A stretch of DNA of 51,864 bases from contig NZ_JAUQTB010000020.1 of assembly GCF_030580655.1 (NCBI RefSeq), positions 1 through 51,864 of the forward strand. The letters are read 5' to 3'. Source of the stretch: Paenibacillus lacisoli. Its GTDB lineage: Bacteria; Bacillota; Bacilli; Paenibacillales; Paenibacillaceae. A model generated the notes under the pieces. The model saw only the letters and a program-made list of their open reading frames with translations. It was not told the DNA's origin and ran no database searches. Positions 32,892 to 41,324 of the stretch are shown piece by piece. Position 1 is the stretch's first letter. Each line of letters begins with the position of its first letter. The position numbers and the translations under genes are program-made.

Positions 32892-33377
32892 GTGCCAGAA
32901 ACGAAAGAAATGACTCCGGAAGAGCTTCCTCATGAATACTGGATGCAGCAGGCAATCCTAGAAGCCCGCAAGGCTGAAGAGCTCGGAGAAGTGCCCATCG
33001 GTGCTATTGTAGTCCGGGGCAATGAAATTATCGGCAGAGGTTATAACCTGCGTGAGACGTCCCACGATGCTACCGCTCATGCGGAGATTGTCGCCATTAA
33101 GCAGGCCAGTGAATATCTGCAGGCTTGGCGGCTGCTCGACTGCAGGCTGTATGTTACATTGGAGCCTTGTCCAATGTGTGCGGGAGCCATTGTCCAATCC
33201 CGTATTGAAGAAGTGGTCTATGGTACAACCGATCCCAAGGCAGGATGTGCGGGTACCTTAATGAATCTGCTGCAGGAACCCCGATTTAATCACCGTACCC
33301 AGATTGTAAGCGGCGTTCTGCAGCGGGAGTGTGCATCTCTGCTTACAGAGTTTTTCCGGCGTCTGCGCCGTAAATGA
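32892..33377 (+). CDS. tadA: tRNA-specific adenosine deaminase
   Basis: 161 aa. Converts A34 to inosine in tRNA-Arg(ACG). The zinc and proton-shuttle motifs are H63-A-E65 and P92-C93-x-x-C96 (EPCPMCAGA). The C-terminal RRLRRK tail is basic. The start is GTG at 32892 behind AAAGGGG. In B. subtilis tadA directly precedes scr and dnaX; here it lies about 28 kb away in another context and on the opposite strand to dnaX. Confidence 0.95.
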   Translation: MPETKEMTPEELPHEYWMQQAILEARKAEELGEVPIGAIVVRGNEIIGRGYNLRETSHDATAHAEIVAIKQASEYLQAWRLLDCRLYVTLEPCPMCAGAIVQSRIEEVVYGTTDPKAGCAGTLMNLLQEPRFNHRTQIVSGVLQRECASLLTEFFRRLRRK

Positions 33378-33415
33378 TAAGCATCATTTAAATTACACAT
33401 AGGAGGTTTTTCTGT

Positions 33416-33985
33416 ATGGCCCTCACATTGCAGCACAAGGCGAAGGGTTTTTACCTGCGTCCATTCCAGTTGGATGATGCTCAGATTCTCTATGAGTTCA
33501 GAGTTCGTAACCGTGCATCACACCAGCCTTTTGAACCGAAGAGGGACCCCTCGTTCTTTACATTGGAAATGCAAGAGGAATTGATACGGCAGCGCCGGGA
33601 TGATGCTGATCATGACTTGGCTTATATGTTCGGCGTCTTTGATGCCCTTGATGATCGCCTGCTCGGTCATATTACGCTGTCCAATATATCTCGTGGCTTT
33701 GGCCAGTATGCTGATGTAGGTTATTCTATGGATCATGAAGAGCAGGGGCGGGGCATCATGACGGCTGCTCTTCAGCTGGTCCTGCAATATGCTTTCCGTT
33801 CCCTCAAGCTTCATCGTATACAGGCAATCATACTGCCGACAAATCATCGCTCCCGGCGTGTTTTGGAGAAAGCGGGTTTTCGCTCTGAAGGCATTTGCCG
33901 TCAAATCCTTAAAATTAATGATCAGTGGACGGACCAGGAGCGATATGCCATCATTGAGGGTGACATTCCGGAATACAGCAAATGA
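33416..33985 (+). CDS. RimJ/RimL-type GNAT acetyltransferase
   Basis: 189 aa. Typical of the subfamily that acetylates ribosomal protein N-termini and related substrates: KGFYLRPFQLDDA at the N-terminus, the acetyl-CoA motif GYSMDHEEQGRGIMTAAL (Q/R-x-x-G-x-G/M), then the ATNxxS-like segment PTNHRSRRVLEKAGFRSEG. AGGAGG lies 7 nt before the ATG. It follows tadA by 38 nt. The substrate cannot be named from sequence. Confidence 0.9.
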   Translation: MALTLQHKAKGFYLRPFQLDDAQILYEFRVRNRASHQPFEPKRDPSFFTLEMQEELIRQRRDDADHDLAYMFGVFDALDDRLLGHITLSNISRGFGQYADVGYSMDHEEQGRGIMTAALQLVLQYAFRSLKLHRIQAIILPTNHRSRRVLEKAGFRSEGICRQILKINDQWTDQERYAIIEGDIPEYSK

Positions 33986-34007
33986 ACCTTTATATGCTCG
34001 CAAAGTA

Positions 34008-34036
34008 AAACCCCCTGCCTAATAGGCAGGGGGTTT
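34008..34036. terminator. Bidirectional terminator
   Basis: Perfect thirteen-base stem AAACCCCCTGCCT/AGGCAGGGGGTTT with a three-base loop, between the converging acetyltransferase and lipoprotein genes. Confidence 0.9.
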
Positions 34037-34048
34037 GGTCATTCAAAA

Positions 34049-35125
34049 TTAGTATGTGCTTCCTGTTTCCTGTTGAAGTTGTTCCATCGTGATGACTTGG
34101 TCACCTGTTGGAATACCAATCTTGAAGTCTTGTTTTTCATTGATCTTGCTGTACTGGCTGCTGCCTGTAAAGGCAACCTTAACGTTCATTTCCTCATCCT
34201 GTACCTCAACATCTGTTTTGATGTTCTGGTAAACAGGGTAATTATCTTTGTTCATTGCCATGTTGATGTTGAACTTGTTCACCTTCAGGTGATCCTTCAT
34301 CTCATTCAATGTTTTGTTCAATTCGGATTGATCGGTGGACTGCAGCTCTTTCTTCGCTTCATCCAGATCTTCCTGTTTGATCTGCAGCATGTCACGGTAT
34401 TCCGGCTTGCTCAACACATCCAGCACCTTCGGCATGGATTTGTTCACGAAGATCGTTACAGCTTCTTTAACGTTGCTGTTGTCTACACTGAATTGAACAA
34501 CCTGCTTCGCATCTACACCTTCAGGAAGGCCAGCATCACTTGGTTTGATGTTCTTAAAGTATTTCGTCTGGTCATATTCAGCCAGGATCGCATTGATAAC
34601 ATCTGTGGACAGCTGCTGCATTTTGGCTTGGTCCAGCGAGTCCGGACTGAACTCTGTACCGGATTCCTCAGCCAGCTCCTTCAGATCCATTTCGAGGAAT
34701 TTGCCCACAATCTTCTCAGGCATCGGCAGCATTGGAATGTTCGGAATCTTCACGAACAGCTTCTCTTTGGTCATTACCATAGGAACCGTGAATGTCATAG
34801 CCATGTCGCCTTTAAGCGCCAGGTTCATGGTCATTTCCGTCTGCATAGGGTCTGCTTGGTACACACCGTCTACAGTCAATTCTGCATTCTTCAGATAGCT
34901 CATAGCATTGCCAATAGCTGCGTTCTCTGATTCATTCTTCATAACAATGGACAGGTTATCCAAAGTGAATTTACTTTTCATTGCATACGAAGTCATTTTT
35001 GTAGCGTTCGCAGCTGCCGACTTAACGGCCTCTTTAGGTTCCTGCTGTTTCGCGCCACATCCAGCCAATGCTACCATCACTGTTAAAAGCAGTGCCAGCA
35101 TCGCGGCTGTATACTTTTTACTCAT
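34049..35125 (-). CDS. Lipoprotein of unknown function (DUF6612-like)
   Basis: 358 aa. A lipoprotein signal with lipobox LAGC (C23) directs anchoring to the outer face of the membrane. The mature part is rich in Met/Lys/Asp with repeated amphipathic strands (ELTVDGVYQADPMQTEMTMNLALKG and similar), like the Bacillus/Paenibacillus DUF6612 lipoproteins, some of which resemble lipid-binding LppX/LolA folds. That family name is a tentative match. AGAGGAGAG precedes the ATG at 35125. It has its own promoter and shares a bidirectional terminator with the acetyltransferase. Confidence 0.8.
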   Translation of the reverse strand: MSKKYTAAMLALLLTVMVALAGCGAKQQEPKEAVKSAAANATKMTSYAMKSKFTLDNLSIVMKNESENAAIGNAMSYLKNAELTVDGVYQADPMQTEMTMNLALKGDMAMTFTVPMVMTKEKLFVKIPNIPMLPMPEKIVGKFLEMDLKELAEESGTEFSPDSLDQAKMQQLSTDVINAILAEYDQTKYFKNIKPSDAGLPEGVDAKQVVQFSVDNSNVKEAVTIFVNKSMPKVLDVLSKPEYRDMLQIKQEDLDEAKKELQSTDQSELNKTLNEMKDHLKVNKFNINMAMNKDNYPVYQNIKTDVEVQDEEMNVKVAFTGSSQYSKINEKQDFKIGIPTGDQVITMEQLQQETGSTY

Positions 35126-35170
35126 GTGTTTCTCTCCTCTCATTCTGCACACATCAATAGTTCACGTTCT

Positions 35171-35199
35171 ATGATAACCCACTTTTTTAGAAATGGAAA
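35171..35199 (-). promoter_or_regulatory. Promoter of the lipoprotein gene (sigma-A)
   Basis: TTTCCA (35199-35194) and TATCAT (35176-35171), 17-nt spacing, minus strand, about 45 nt before the start codon. Confidence 0.6.
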
Positions 35200-35296
35200 C
35201 ACTTTTTGGAAATCGGTAAGATGGAATTAGGAAATAAAACTTTAGTCCTAATATGGTTATGTAATTATAGATGTATCTGCAATATGTCTAATAAAA

Positions 35297-35322
35297 TATA
35301 AAAATCCCGGCATACGCCGGGA
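35297..35322 (-). terminator. Terminator of the sspP operon
   Basis: On the minus strand TCCCGGC/GCCGGGA with a four-base loop is followed by TTTTTATATTTT, about 10 nt after the sspP stop. Confidence 0.92.
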
Positions 35323-35331
35323 CCTGTCTGA

Positions 35332-35481
35332 CTAGGATCCTTCAGGATTCAAATGATCCACATGGTTATGGTTCTTTACCTTTTTGGAACCGGATAAAGG
35401 CTCCTGTTGTCCACCGCTGTGTTTTCTTCTTGGCGGTGTATCCTGCGCTTCCGGAACCGGAATTGTCTTAGGCTTACTCAC
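35332..35481 (-). CDS. sspP: Small acid-soluble spore protein P (SspP/CotL)
   Basis: 49 aa. The segment GQQEPLSGSKKVKNHNH is the signature of SspP, a minor spore protein; in B. subtilis sspP is in an operon with sspO. The start is GTG at 35481 with AGGTGTGAGGA just upstream. It is the last gene of a three-gene minus-strand operon with the genes at 35521 and 35729 and is followed by a strong terminator. B. subtilis sspP is a sigma-G gene. Confidence 0.85.
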   Translation of the reverse strand: MSKPKTIPVPEAQDTPPRRKHSGGQQEPLSGSKKVKNHNHVDHLNPEGS

Positions 35482-35520
35482 AGTCCTCACACCTGTTCTT
35501 CAATATGAATTGGATTGGGT

Positions 35521-35691
35521 TTACTGATCCTGCAGACCTGTAGGATGGCCATGACGGAGCTCGCTCAGATGGCGGCGGTCATTCCGGTCCTGATTAACCT
35601 GCTGTGCCTGATGACTGTTGACCGGTGTCTGCTCCAGATCTCGCACTACACCGCTCAGGTTTTTGTCCAGGCCGTTTTTTGCTTTTCTCAT
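35521..35691 (-). CDS. Small basic/hydrophilic protein, unknown, probably spore-related
   Basis: 56 aa, hydrophilic, rich in Gln, Asn, Asp, Arg and Lys, starting MRKAKNGLDKNL and ending with HLSELRHGHPTG. The ATG at 35691 has AGGAGGG seven nt upstream, which strongly supports translation. It lies 39 nt upstream of sspP and 37 nt downstream of the gene at 35729. It does not match the small spore protein families I know, but composition and company suggest a minor spore protein. Confidence 0.7.
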   Translation of the reverse strand: MRKAKNGLDKNLSGVVRDLEQTPVNSHQAQQVNQDRNDRRHLSELRHGHPTGLQDQ

Positions 35692-35728
35692 CTTGTGTCC
35701 CTCCTGCCGGATCATTTGCCATCTTGCA

Positions 35729-36070
35729 CTACGGATGGGTCAGCTGTTGAAGCGTTTGGGCGCATTCGTGAATTTGCCTTGTATAATCAGAAGCAAGCTC
35801 CTGAATTGGACCCGTACGCTCATCAACGTGCAAACCCGACCTTTCGACATCCACCAGTTCTACGCGGACTTCCCGGGAATCAACATAAGCGCACTTAAAA
35901 TCAAACGAGTACATTTGACGGCCTGAAGAATCGATATGAATACGAAGTGCATTCGGATCGGCTTCATCGGCGAGCACTGTAGCCTGGTCTCCTGGCTGCA
36001 GTATATTCCCCATTTGCTCCTGCCAGGCGCCTGCCAGCTGCTGCTGATCCATATTCAGCTCTCGGTTCAT
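35729..36070 (-). CDS. Hypothetical protein heading the sspP operon
   Basis: 113 aa, soluble, with a Gln-rich N-terminal helix (MDQQQLAGAWQEQMG), a beta core (RIHIDSSGRQMYSFDFKCAYVD.. REVRVELVDVERS) and a helical C-terminus. I do not recognise the family. The ATG at 36070 follows GTGGAGGTGATTCAC. A possible sigma-G/F promoter lies upstream and a spore gene lies downstream, which suggests expression in the forespore. Confidence 0.7.
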   Translation of the reverse strand: MNRELNMDQQQLAGAWQEQMGNILQPGDQATVLADEADPNALRIHIDSSGRQMYSFDFKCAYVDSREVRVELVDVERSGLHVDERTGPIQELASDYTRQIHECAQTLQQLTHP

Positions 36071-36099
36071 GTGAATCACCTCCACCCTGTTAACGTGCG

Positions 36100-36129
36100 G
36101 AGAATGTCACTCTTTTATACGTAGCATGC
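36100..36129 (-). promoter_or_regulatory. Possible sigma-G/sigma-F promoter of the sspP operon
   Basis: GCATG (36129-36125), 18-nt spacer, CATTCTC (36106-36100) on the minus strand, against the sigma-G consensus GNATR-N15-18-CATNHTA (one mismatch in the last base). Confidence 0.45.
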
Positions 36130-36135
36130 AGGAAC

Positions 36136-36174
36136 ATAAAAAGCCATCATTCAGATGACTCTGAACAATGGCTT
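36136..36174 (-). terminator. Terminator now separated from tRNA-Ser by the island
   Basis: On the minus strand AAGCCAT..ATGGCTT with an inner TTCAGA/TCTGAA is followed by TTTTTATG. It lies 13 nt past the tRNA 3' fragment of the left attachment site, where the terminator of the undisrupted tRNA gene is expected. Confidence 0.8.
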
Positions 36175-36186
36175 AGATGCTGTATG

Positions 36187-36252
36187 TATGGCGGAGAGGA
36201 TGGGATTCGAACCCATGTGGAGTTGCCCCCTAACGGTTTTCAAGACCGCCCC
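36187..36252 (-). repeat. attL: left 66-bp direct repeat (tRNA-Ser 3' fragment)
   Basis: Identical over 66 bp to 44745-44810. It contains the anticodon-stem 3' side through CCA of tRNA-Ser but lacks the 5' part, so it is not a working tRNA gene. Identity ends exactly at the 3' edge of CCCC (36252), where the sequence turns into island DNA. Confidence 0.93.
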
Positions 36253-36607
36253 TCATTGTAAAAGCCCACCAACCCTTATTTTGTCTGATTTTATGGCACT
36301 TATTGTTGAACCGCTACAGCGGTTTCAGTTATAGGTTCAATTGGATACATGACCGTTAGATAACTTCATTTTATTATTCTCAGAAGCACAAAATCAACTT
36401 CTAATAACAAAGATACTAGTTATCATCATTTTTTTCGCTTTATCTGTATCTCCAATTTACTTAATTCGTTGGATATTATTTCACTATATTTCACTAACAA
36501 TAAAATTGCACTTCAAATATTCTAATAAATTAGCAGGCGACAGACTGTTTACCATCATTAAAATGCATGGTAATATTTTTACATTCTAATACTAAGGAGA
36601 GCAAGAT
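36253..36607. other. Non-coding left margin of the island
   Basis: 355 bp, AT-rich, no gene. It holds a 16-bp inverted repeat AACCGCT-AC-AGCGGTT (36309-36324), the 9-mer GACCGTTAG (36351-36359, see the right arm site at 44640), and the start region of the HNH gene with an AAGGAGAG site before its ATG. No confident promoter was found. Confidence 0.5.
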
Positions 36608-37321
36608 ATGCACCCTATTGATTGTTCCGGTAAAGTCTTTATTAAAGAGGAATTAATACATGCAAATAATGCAGCAATAAAGGAAGAAAGAAATCGGCAA
36701 TTAAAAGAAGATTTTTTAGAAAAGTTATCCCCTGAAATCTATTATCCCATCTGTTTAGCATTCGACCATCATAATAAGGGAGAAGTCCGAGTAGAGATAG
36801 TATTTGGAGAAGGCTTATATGGGTTTTTAGATATGTCAAAAAAGAGATATGACTTATTACCTGTTGCTTCAAAAAATGAAGAAGGTAGAGTAATTCTTAC
36901 ATACCCAAATGGAAAAGCTCATCCCGATAATAGACCTTATGAAGAAAAAGTCCATAAAAAATTGGTTAGAAAAAGAGACTTTAGAAAACAAGTACTCGAA
37001 GCTTATAATTACAAATGTGCAATGTGTGAGGTAAAAGCGAAGTCTTCTTTAAAAGCTGCTCATATTTATCCAGCACATAAGTGCAATGATGATTCAATTA
37101 AGAATGGAATATGCTTATGTGCAATTCACGATGCAGAATATGAGGTAGGGAACATATGTATTAAACCAGACGGAACAATAATCAATTTTGTAATTGATGA
37201 AATCGTAATTGCAAACTATAATAAAATCTCTCTGCCAGACAATCCAGAAAACCATCCTTCCTCTGAGCGGTTACAACAAAGATTTGAGCTTTCACTTACA
37301 AAAAGAAAGAAAAAAAACTAA
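36608..37321 (+). CDS. HNH endonuclease with unassigned N-terminal domain
   Basis: 237 aa. The C-terminal part (about residues 126-190) is a canonical HNH fold: zinc-type C137xxC140, catalytic H152 (KAAHIYP), N166 (IKNG) and H174 (CLCAIHD). Residues 1-115 form a mixed alpha/beta region I do not recognise and may recognise DNA or a modification, as in restriction-type HNH enzymes. The C-terminal tail is Lys-rich. AAGGAGAG precedes the ATG. It converges on the HerA gene and lies in the island, so an anti-phage or anti-plasmid role is likely but not shown. Confidence 0.85.
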   Translation: MHPIDCSGKVFIKEELIHANNAAIKEERNRQLKEDFLEKLSPEIYYPICLAFDHHNKGEVRVEIVFGEGLYGFLDMSKKRYDLLPVASKNEEGRVILTYPNGKAHPDNRPYEEKVHKKLVRKRDFRKQVLEAYNYKCAMCEVKAKSSLKAAHIYPAHKCNDDSIKNGICLCAIHDAEYEVGNICIKPDGTIINFVIDEIVIANYNKISLPDNPENHPSSERLQQRFELSLTKRKKKN

Positions 37322-37340
37322 ATATAGATTTTTAAAATTA

Positions 37341-37365
37341 AAGGAGCCACAATAAATGGCTCCTT
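37341..37365. terminator. Bidirectional terminator between the HNH and HerA genes
   Basis: AAGGAGCCA/TGGCTCCTT stem with a seven-base loop between the convergent stops. Only short T/A-rich tails follow on each strand. Confidence 0.65.
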
Positions 37366-37377
37366 ATTCTAATTAAT

Positions 37378-39126
37378 TTATTTAATCCATCTCTCGGCTA
37401 ATTTATCAAAGGAGATGTCCAGCCATTCTTTTTTCCAGTGTTCGAGATACATTATGTCATTTGAGGAAGGCGATGGGGCACATCTATCAATTGTGACTAA
37501 AGAAGGCATAATCAATGCATCACCTAACAGAATTGCATCCCCTTCTTTAAGTGTGGGTAGTGAATCTGTAAGTGGACCTAGCGTATCAGGCATTAGTCTT
37601 TTTACATAGTTCTGGTCCTCAGGGTTGGTTAACCGCATGGAGACAAAATTGCTGCATTGTGAAAATATTGTCTCAGAAATTTCGGATGGTCTCTGGCTTA
37701 CAATCATGGCACTAACACCATACTTTCTTCCTTCTTTAGCTATTCTCTCTATAGATACTCTGGATGCATTGTATTTTGCTGAGCTGTTCTTTGGTACATA
37801 CTTGTGGGCTTCCTCGTATACTAACAATATAGGAGCATATTCTAAATTAACCTCGTTGTTTGATTGTACCTTTTCCAGCATTTTTTTATAGTGATATCCA
37901 TATTCAAATATTAATCTTGATATTAAGGATACAGTAATACTTAACACCTCGAACGGAACTCCACTCAAGTCGATTATTGTGACATTTGATTCTCTATCTT
38001 CTTCATAGCCTAATATTTGTCTCAAGGTGCTTTCAAACGTATGGCTTTCACTTTTTTCTCCAAATAAAAATTCTAACCTTTTATCCAAATATTTATTTCT
38101 TATACGCGAAATAAACTTTTCTAAACTTCCATCATTATAAGTCCCCTTGCTAAAACTCTGACTTTTCGCTTCTTCGAACTCATATTGTTTTTTAAAATAA
38201 AAGTCAAATTTTTCTTCATCTGTTTCAAAAGATTGCTCATTACTCTTTATGCTCATTTTGTTTGGACTTTTATAATTTTTTGTTTCTCTACTTAAATTTA
38301 GTAGACAATTCAAAACCTCAGAAACTGAAAATTTAACAGGTGCATCATAAGTTAAATTGCTGTTATCATGGGTAGTTTGTTTGTTTCTAGTTATTATCCT
38401 TCTCAGGAGAGATGATTGATTATAAGCTTGATTTTCACCTGTTTCCACCAATAATTCTTCTAATTCCTCTCCATTCATAAGCCAATAAGGCAGAAACAGA
38501 GAATCAACATCAAGGTAGTTCGCATGCGGAAACGCAGTATGGTACTCAGAATGGATGTCAAAGATAACTATATGAGAATTATTCAAGTTTTTGTAGCCAA
38601 CATTTTTTGTTAATGTCGCTTCCTGTAAAATCTTCGCAACTGTATGTGACTTACCTGAACCAGTTGACCCAACTACAGCAATATGTTTATTGAAAAATTT
38701 ATTTCCATTAACAGGTACTTTAATTGATTTATCTTGAGAAAGTGATGCAAAACAGAACTTACTATCAATTTCGATTGAATCATAAATTTGTTGAATTTCT
38801 TCATTTTTTGCTGTCTCTACATCAGTTGGAGGAATAGCAATGTTATTGCCTCCCCTTGTGAACTTACCATCAACATCTAAAAAGCCTATGGGCATTGCTT
38901 CTATAAGATAAATACTATCTTTGTTTTCTTCCTTTTGAATTGTAAAATTTTCAATTATACAAATTAATGCGCAATCTTCGCTATCAGATACTCTCAAATA
39001 AGAACCCACAGAAAACTTTTCACTCTGTAGCTTAAATTGCTCAATATTATTGATTTCAATTTTAATTTTGTTAGGTAGAACAGAAATAACCTTTGCGACT
39101 TTCTCCTCAATATCAAACATACTCAT
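37378..39126 (-). CDS. HerA-type hexameric ATPase (defence-associated)
   Basis: 582 aa. An N-terminal beta-barrel (HAS-barrel-like, about residues 1-130) precedes a HerA/FtsK-like ATPase: Walker A GSTGSGKS (153-160), the HerA-typical VIFDIHSEY after it, a large insertion (about 205-375), Walker B ILLVYEEAHKYVP (433-445) and the RKYGVSAMIVSQRPSEIS sensor region. HerA proteins form rings that pump or unwind DNA and act with nucleases. Here the partner is the gene 19 nt upstream (39146-40282), in the DUF4297-HerA arrangement known from antiphage systems. AGGAGGG lies 9 nt before the ATG. Strongly AT-rich. Confidence 0.9.
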   Translation of the reverse strand: MSMFDIEEKVAKVISVLPNKIKIEINNIEQFKLQSEKFSVGSYLRVSDSEDCALICIIENFTIQKEENKDSIYLIEAMPIGFLDVDGKFTRGGNNIAIPPTDVETAKNEEIQQIYDSIEIDSKFCFASLSQDKSIKVPVNGNKFFNKHIAVVGSTGSGKSHTVAKILQEATLTKNVGYKNLNNSHIVIFDIHSEYHTAFPHANYLDVDSLFLPYWLMNGEELEELLVETGENQAYNQSSLLRRIITRNKQTTHDNSNLTYDAPVKFSVSEVLNCLLNLSRETKNYKSPNKMSIKSNEQSFETDEEKFDFYFKKQYEFEEAKSQSFSKGTYNDGSLEKFISRIRNKYLDKRLEFLFGEKSESHTFESTLRQILGYEEDRESNVTIIDLSGVPFEVLSITVSLISRLIFEYGYHYKKMLEKVQSNNEVNLEYAPILLVYEEAHKYVPKNSSAKYNASRVSIERIAKEGRKYGVSAMIVSQRPSEISETIFSQCSNFVSMRLTNPEDQNYVKRLMPDTLGPLTDSLPTLKEGDAILLGDALIMPSLVTIDRCAPSPSSNDIMYLEHWKKEWLDISFDKLAERWIK

Positions 39127-39145
39127 TGTACATCGCCCTCCTAGG

Positions 39146-40282
39146 TTAAATTATATTTAATATCTGAGAAATATCTTCAAGATGAATGTTTGTAATTCGG
39201 TCTTTAGCTCCATCTATCTCAAGATAATCACTTAAATAGAAATGGTAAATTTCATTAATGTAATTAGCACTTAGTACCTCTTCTAAATTCTTCTCATTTA
39301 TAATTTTAAAAAGGCAATCGTTGTCATCTTTAAACTTCTCAATTCTAAATCTGTCCCCATCAAAAAATGTGCCATCATTAAATTTGTCGCCGTTATCATA
39401 CACAAGTTGTTTGAAATGATTTGTTCTCTCTCTGCTCAATTTTCTCAAATAAAAAATAGGAGGTGGCGATTTACTAAGTCTCTTATATTTTCTTATAATC
39501 TTAGACATTATCTTGGCTATAATAGAGAAGTGCAAATCTTCATATATATCTACTATGAATAACCTTTCTAAATTTAATAAATTTAAGTCAACTGTAAAGT
39601 ACATCTTTTTAAGGTATCTTTCATATTTTTCTCTTCCAAGATAACTAGCGTAACCCGAATCGAAGAACAACTTTCTCGCCTTTATTACATATGAATCTAA
39701 ATTTGATTTATTAATCATCCTTTGTAACTTATCTTTATTTATTGATAATTGAAGTAAATGAGAGCGAATCATTGCATGATGTAAAATAGCCTCCTGCCTA
39801 TCTTTTAAACTGTAGGAAGATTCAATTAATGAAATGACCTCGTCGAATTGCGTAATAAAATCCTCAGTATAATAAAGTTCAAAGCATTTTAAGAATTTTG
39901 CTTTTTGCTGAGCTGTATAATTAGATTTCTCAACCGATAGAATGTCGTTTAATTCTTTTATAGATAAATTCTTCTTGTGTGAAACTGTATTTTTAAAGTA
40001 ACAATGCAAGCGATATTTTTTACTTTCATCCTCTTTATGTAAATCTAACAACTGAACAATTGGTTTTCTAATTTTACTATGAGCATATGTTTGTGATTCT
40101 TTATGTTTTACTTGAATGATAAAATTTTCATAGCTGATATCTTGCAATTGTTCAAATAGAACGTCTTGAGAAGGATTCAGCAATATAGTTTTTATAGTCA
40201 TATCGAATTGATATAGAAATCCTTTTACTGCATAGTATCCGCCATCTCTGTCTTTGTTTACATTTTCCGATAAAGTCCCCAA
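39146..40282 (-). CDS. DUF4297/Cap4-like nuclease subunit, partner of HerA
   Basis: 378 aa. Residues 14-60 show the DUF4297/Cap4 (dsDNA nuclease, PD-(D/E)xK type) pattern: GGYYAVKGFLYQFD, then E44...D48 and the catalytic strand IIQVK (Q57, K59). The rest (about residues 90-378) is helical and Lys/Tyr/Phe-rich, with no domain I recognise. The start is TTG at 40282, six nt after GAGGTG. It is the first gene of a two-gene operon with HerA, the arrangement reported for DUF4297-HerA abortive-infection systems. The identification rests on a short N-terminal motif set. Confidence 0.75.
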   Translation of the reverse strand: MGTLSENVNKDRDGGYYAVKGFLYQFDMTIKTILLNPSQDVLFEQLQDISYENFIIQVKHKESQTYAHSKIRKPIVQLLDLHKEDESKKYRLHCYFKNTVSHKKNLSIKELNDILSVEKSNYTAQQKAKFLKCFELYYTEDFITQFDEVISLIESSYSLKDRQEAILHHAMIRSHLLQLSINKDKLQRMINKSNLDSYVIKARKLFFDSGYASYLGREKYERYLKKMYFTVDLNLLNLERLFIVDIYEDLHFSIIAKIMSKIIRKYKRLSKSPPPIFYLRKLSRERTNHFKQLVYDNGDKFNDGTFFDGDRFRIEKFKDDNDCLFKIINEKNLEEVLSANYINEIYHFYLSDYLEIDGAKDRITNIHLEDISQILNII

Positions 40283-41324
40283 TTAAAGCACCTCTTCAAG
40301 GCTAAATATTTTAAGTTACTTATATTCTAACTGCCTTGTTTGACAATGTATGTCGAAATAAGGCGAATCTATTACAAGTAGTTAAAAAACATTTATCGTC
40401 AATTAAACTGTTATTAAATCCAAATTCATCTATATATATACCGTTACATTTCAATACGATATTCTGAACAAACTGATTCTGATAATATACCTTATCTGAA
40501 GTGGGGGAGGGGGATATTCGCCGGAACGGAATCAGAACGAGGAAGTTAGGGCTACGCAGGGTCACACACAAAAACTCCGGTTTACCAAGAGCACTTTAGT
40601 TAGATGAAGTATAAGTCATGATTATGTATCCATCGGTTCCAACGACAACATTCTGCTAAGCAACATTTTTGTTGGCAATATTCTGACAAGCCCATAACAT
40701 CCTTTTATCTGAATCTTAGCGCCGCCACTATAGGAATGATTACGTAAGCGCTTAGATTTGGACGACGACTTGCATAAGAATATATTTTATCCATTGGCAA
40801 GTAGAGTATAATTTTAATTTTAATACGTCATATTGTTCACTCCTCTGCCAATGCATATTTGATTTTAAACATGCGGAATATATTTCATTCCAGTTCAGGC
40901 GGCAAGTACCTAACCATTTAACTAAGATGACTGGGTACTTCAATCATATATATGTTATATCATTAATCAGCTATATATTCTTTGCTAATGCCTATAATTT
41001 GAATCGTCAACAGGGACATGTTGAATAAGATTGACGATTGCTTGCTTTGCTTCGCGGTAAACGGATTATTTTGGGTAATAAATAACCTTTCTGCCTATAG
41101 TTATAACTTTAATAATTATATATATCTTCTAAGATAAGAGAGATACTACTTTTGGGAAGTCCCTAAAACCCTTATGGCTCTAAGGCTGAGACCACTTTAA
41201 AGTTTGCAAAAATACCCCTCGGTTGTTCAATATTCCTGCAAAAACACCCCTCGATTGAGATTGCATTTTCCTCTTATAAAATTTGTGAATATCACTTTCC
41301 GGTACATGTTACAGGAACAGCGCA
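40283..41324. other. 1-kb non-coding region of the island, possible replication origin region
   Basis: No convincing gene. The frames at 40320-40571 (83 codons) and 40752-40943 (63 codons), both minus, lack ribosome binding sites and recognisable products. A stretch of higher GC at 40500-40580 may be a decayed gene fragment. An inverted pair ATTGGCA/TGCCAAT (40793 and 40847) and CGTCAA/TTGACG (41004-41036) are present. Two 20-bp tandem copies lie at its right end beside the Rep-like gene. Confidence 0.4.
41206..41257 (+). repeat. Two iteron-like 20-bp direct repeats
   Basis: GCAAAAATACCCCTCGGTTG (41206-41225) and GCAAAAACACCCCTCGATTG (41238-41257) differ at two positions and are 32 bp apart, three helical turns. 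They lie about 70 bp past the stop of the Rep-like gene, as origin iterons may. Only two copies are present. Confidence 0.6.

Noticed and set aside
40320..40943. Two short minus-strand frames (83 and 63 codons) in the island
   Set aside because: No ribosome binding sites, no recognisable products; the GC-richer patch near 40500-40580 may be a gene remnant but cannot be identified.
41206..41257. CRISPR array
   Set aside because: Only two similar 20-mers with a 12-bp gap; too short and too few for CRISPR, and no cas genes.
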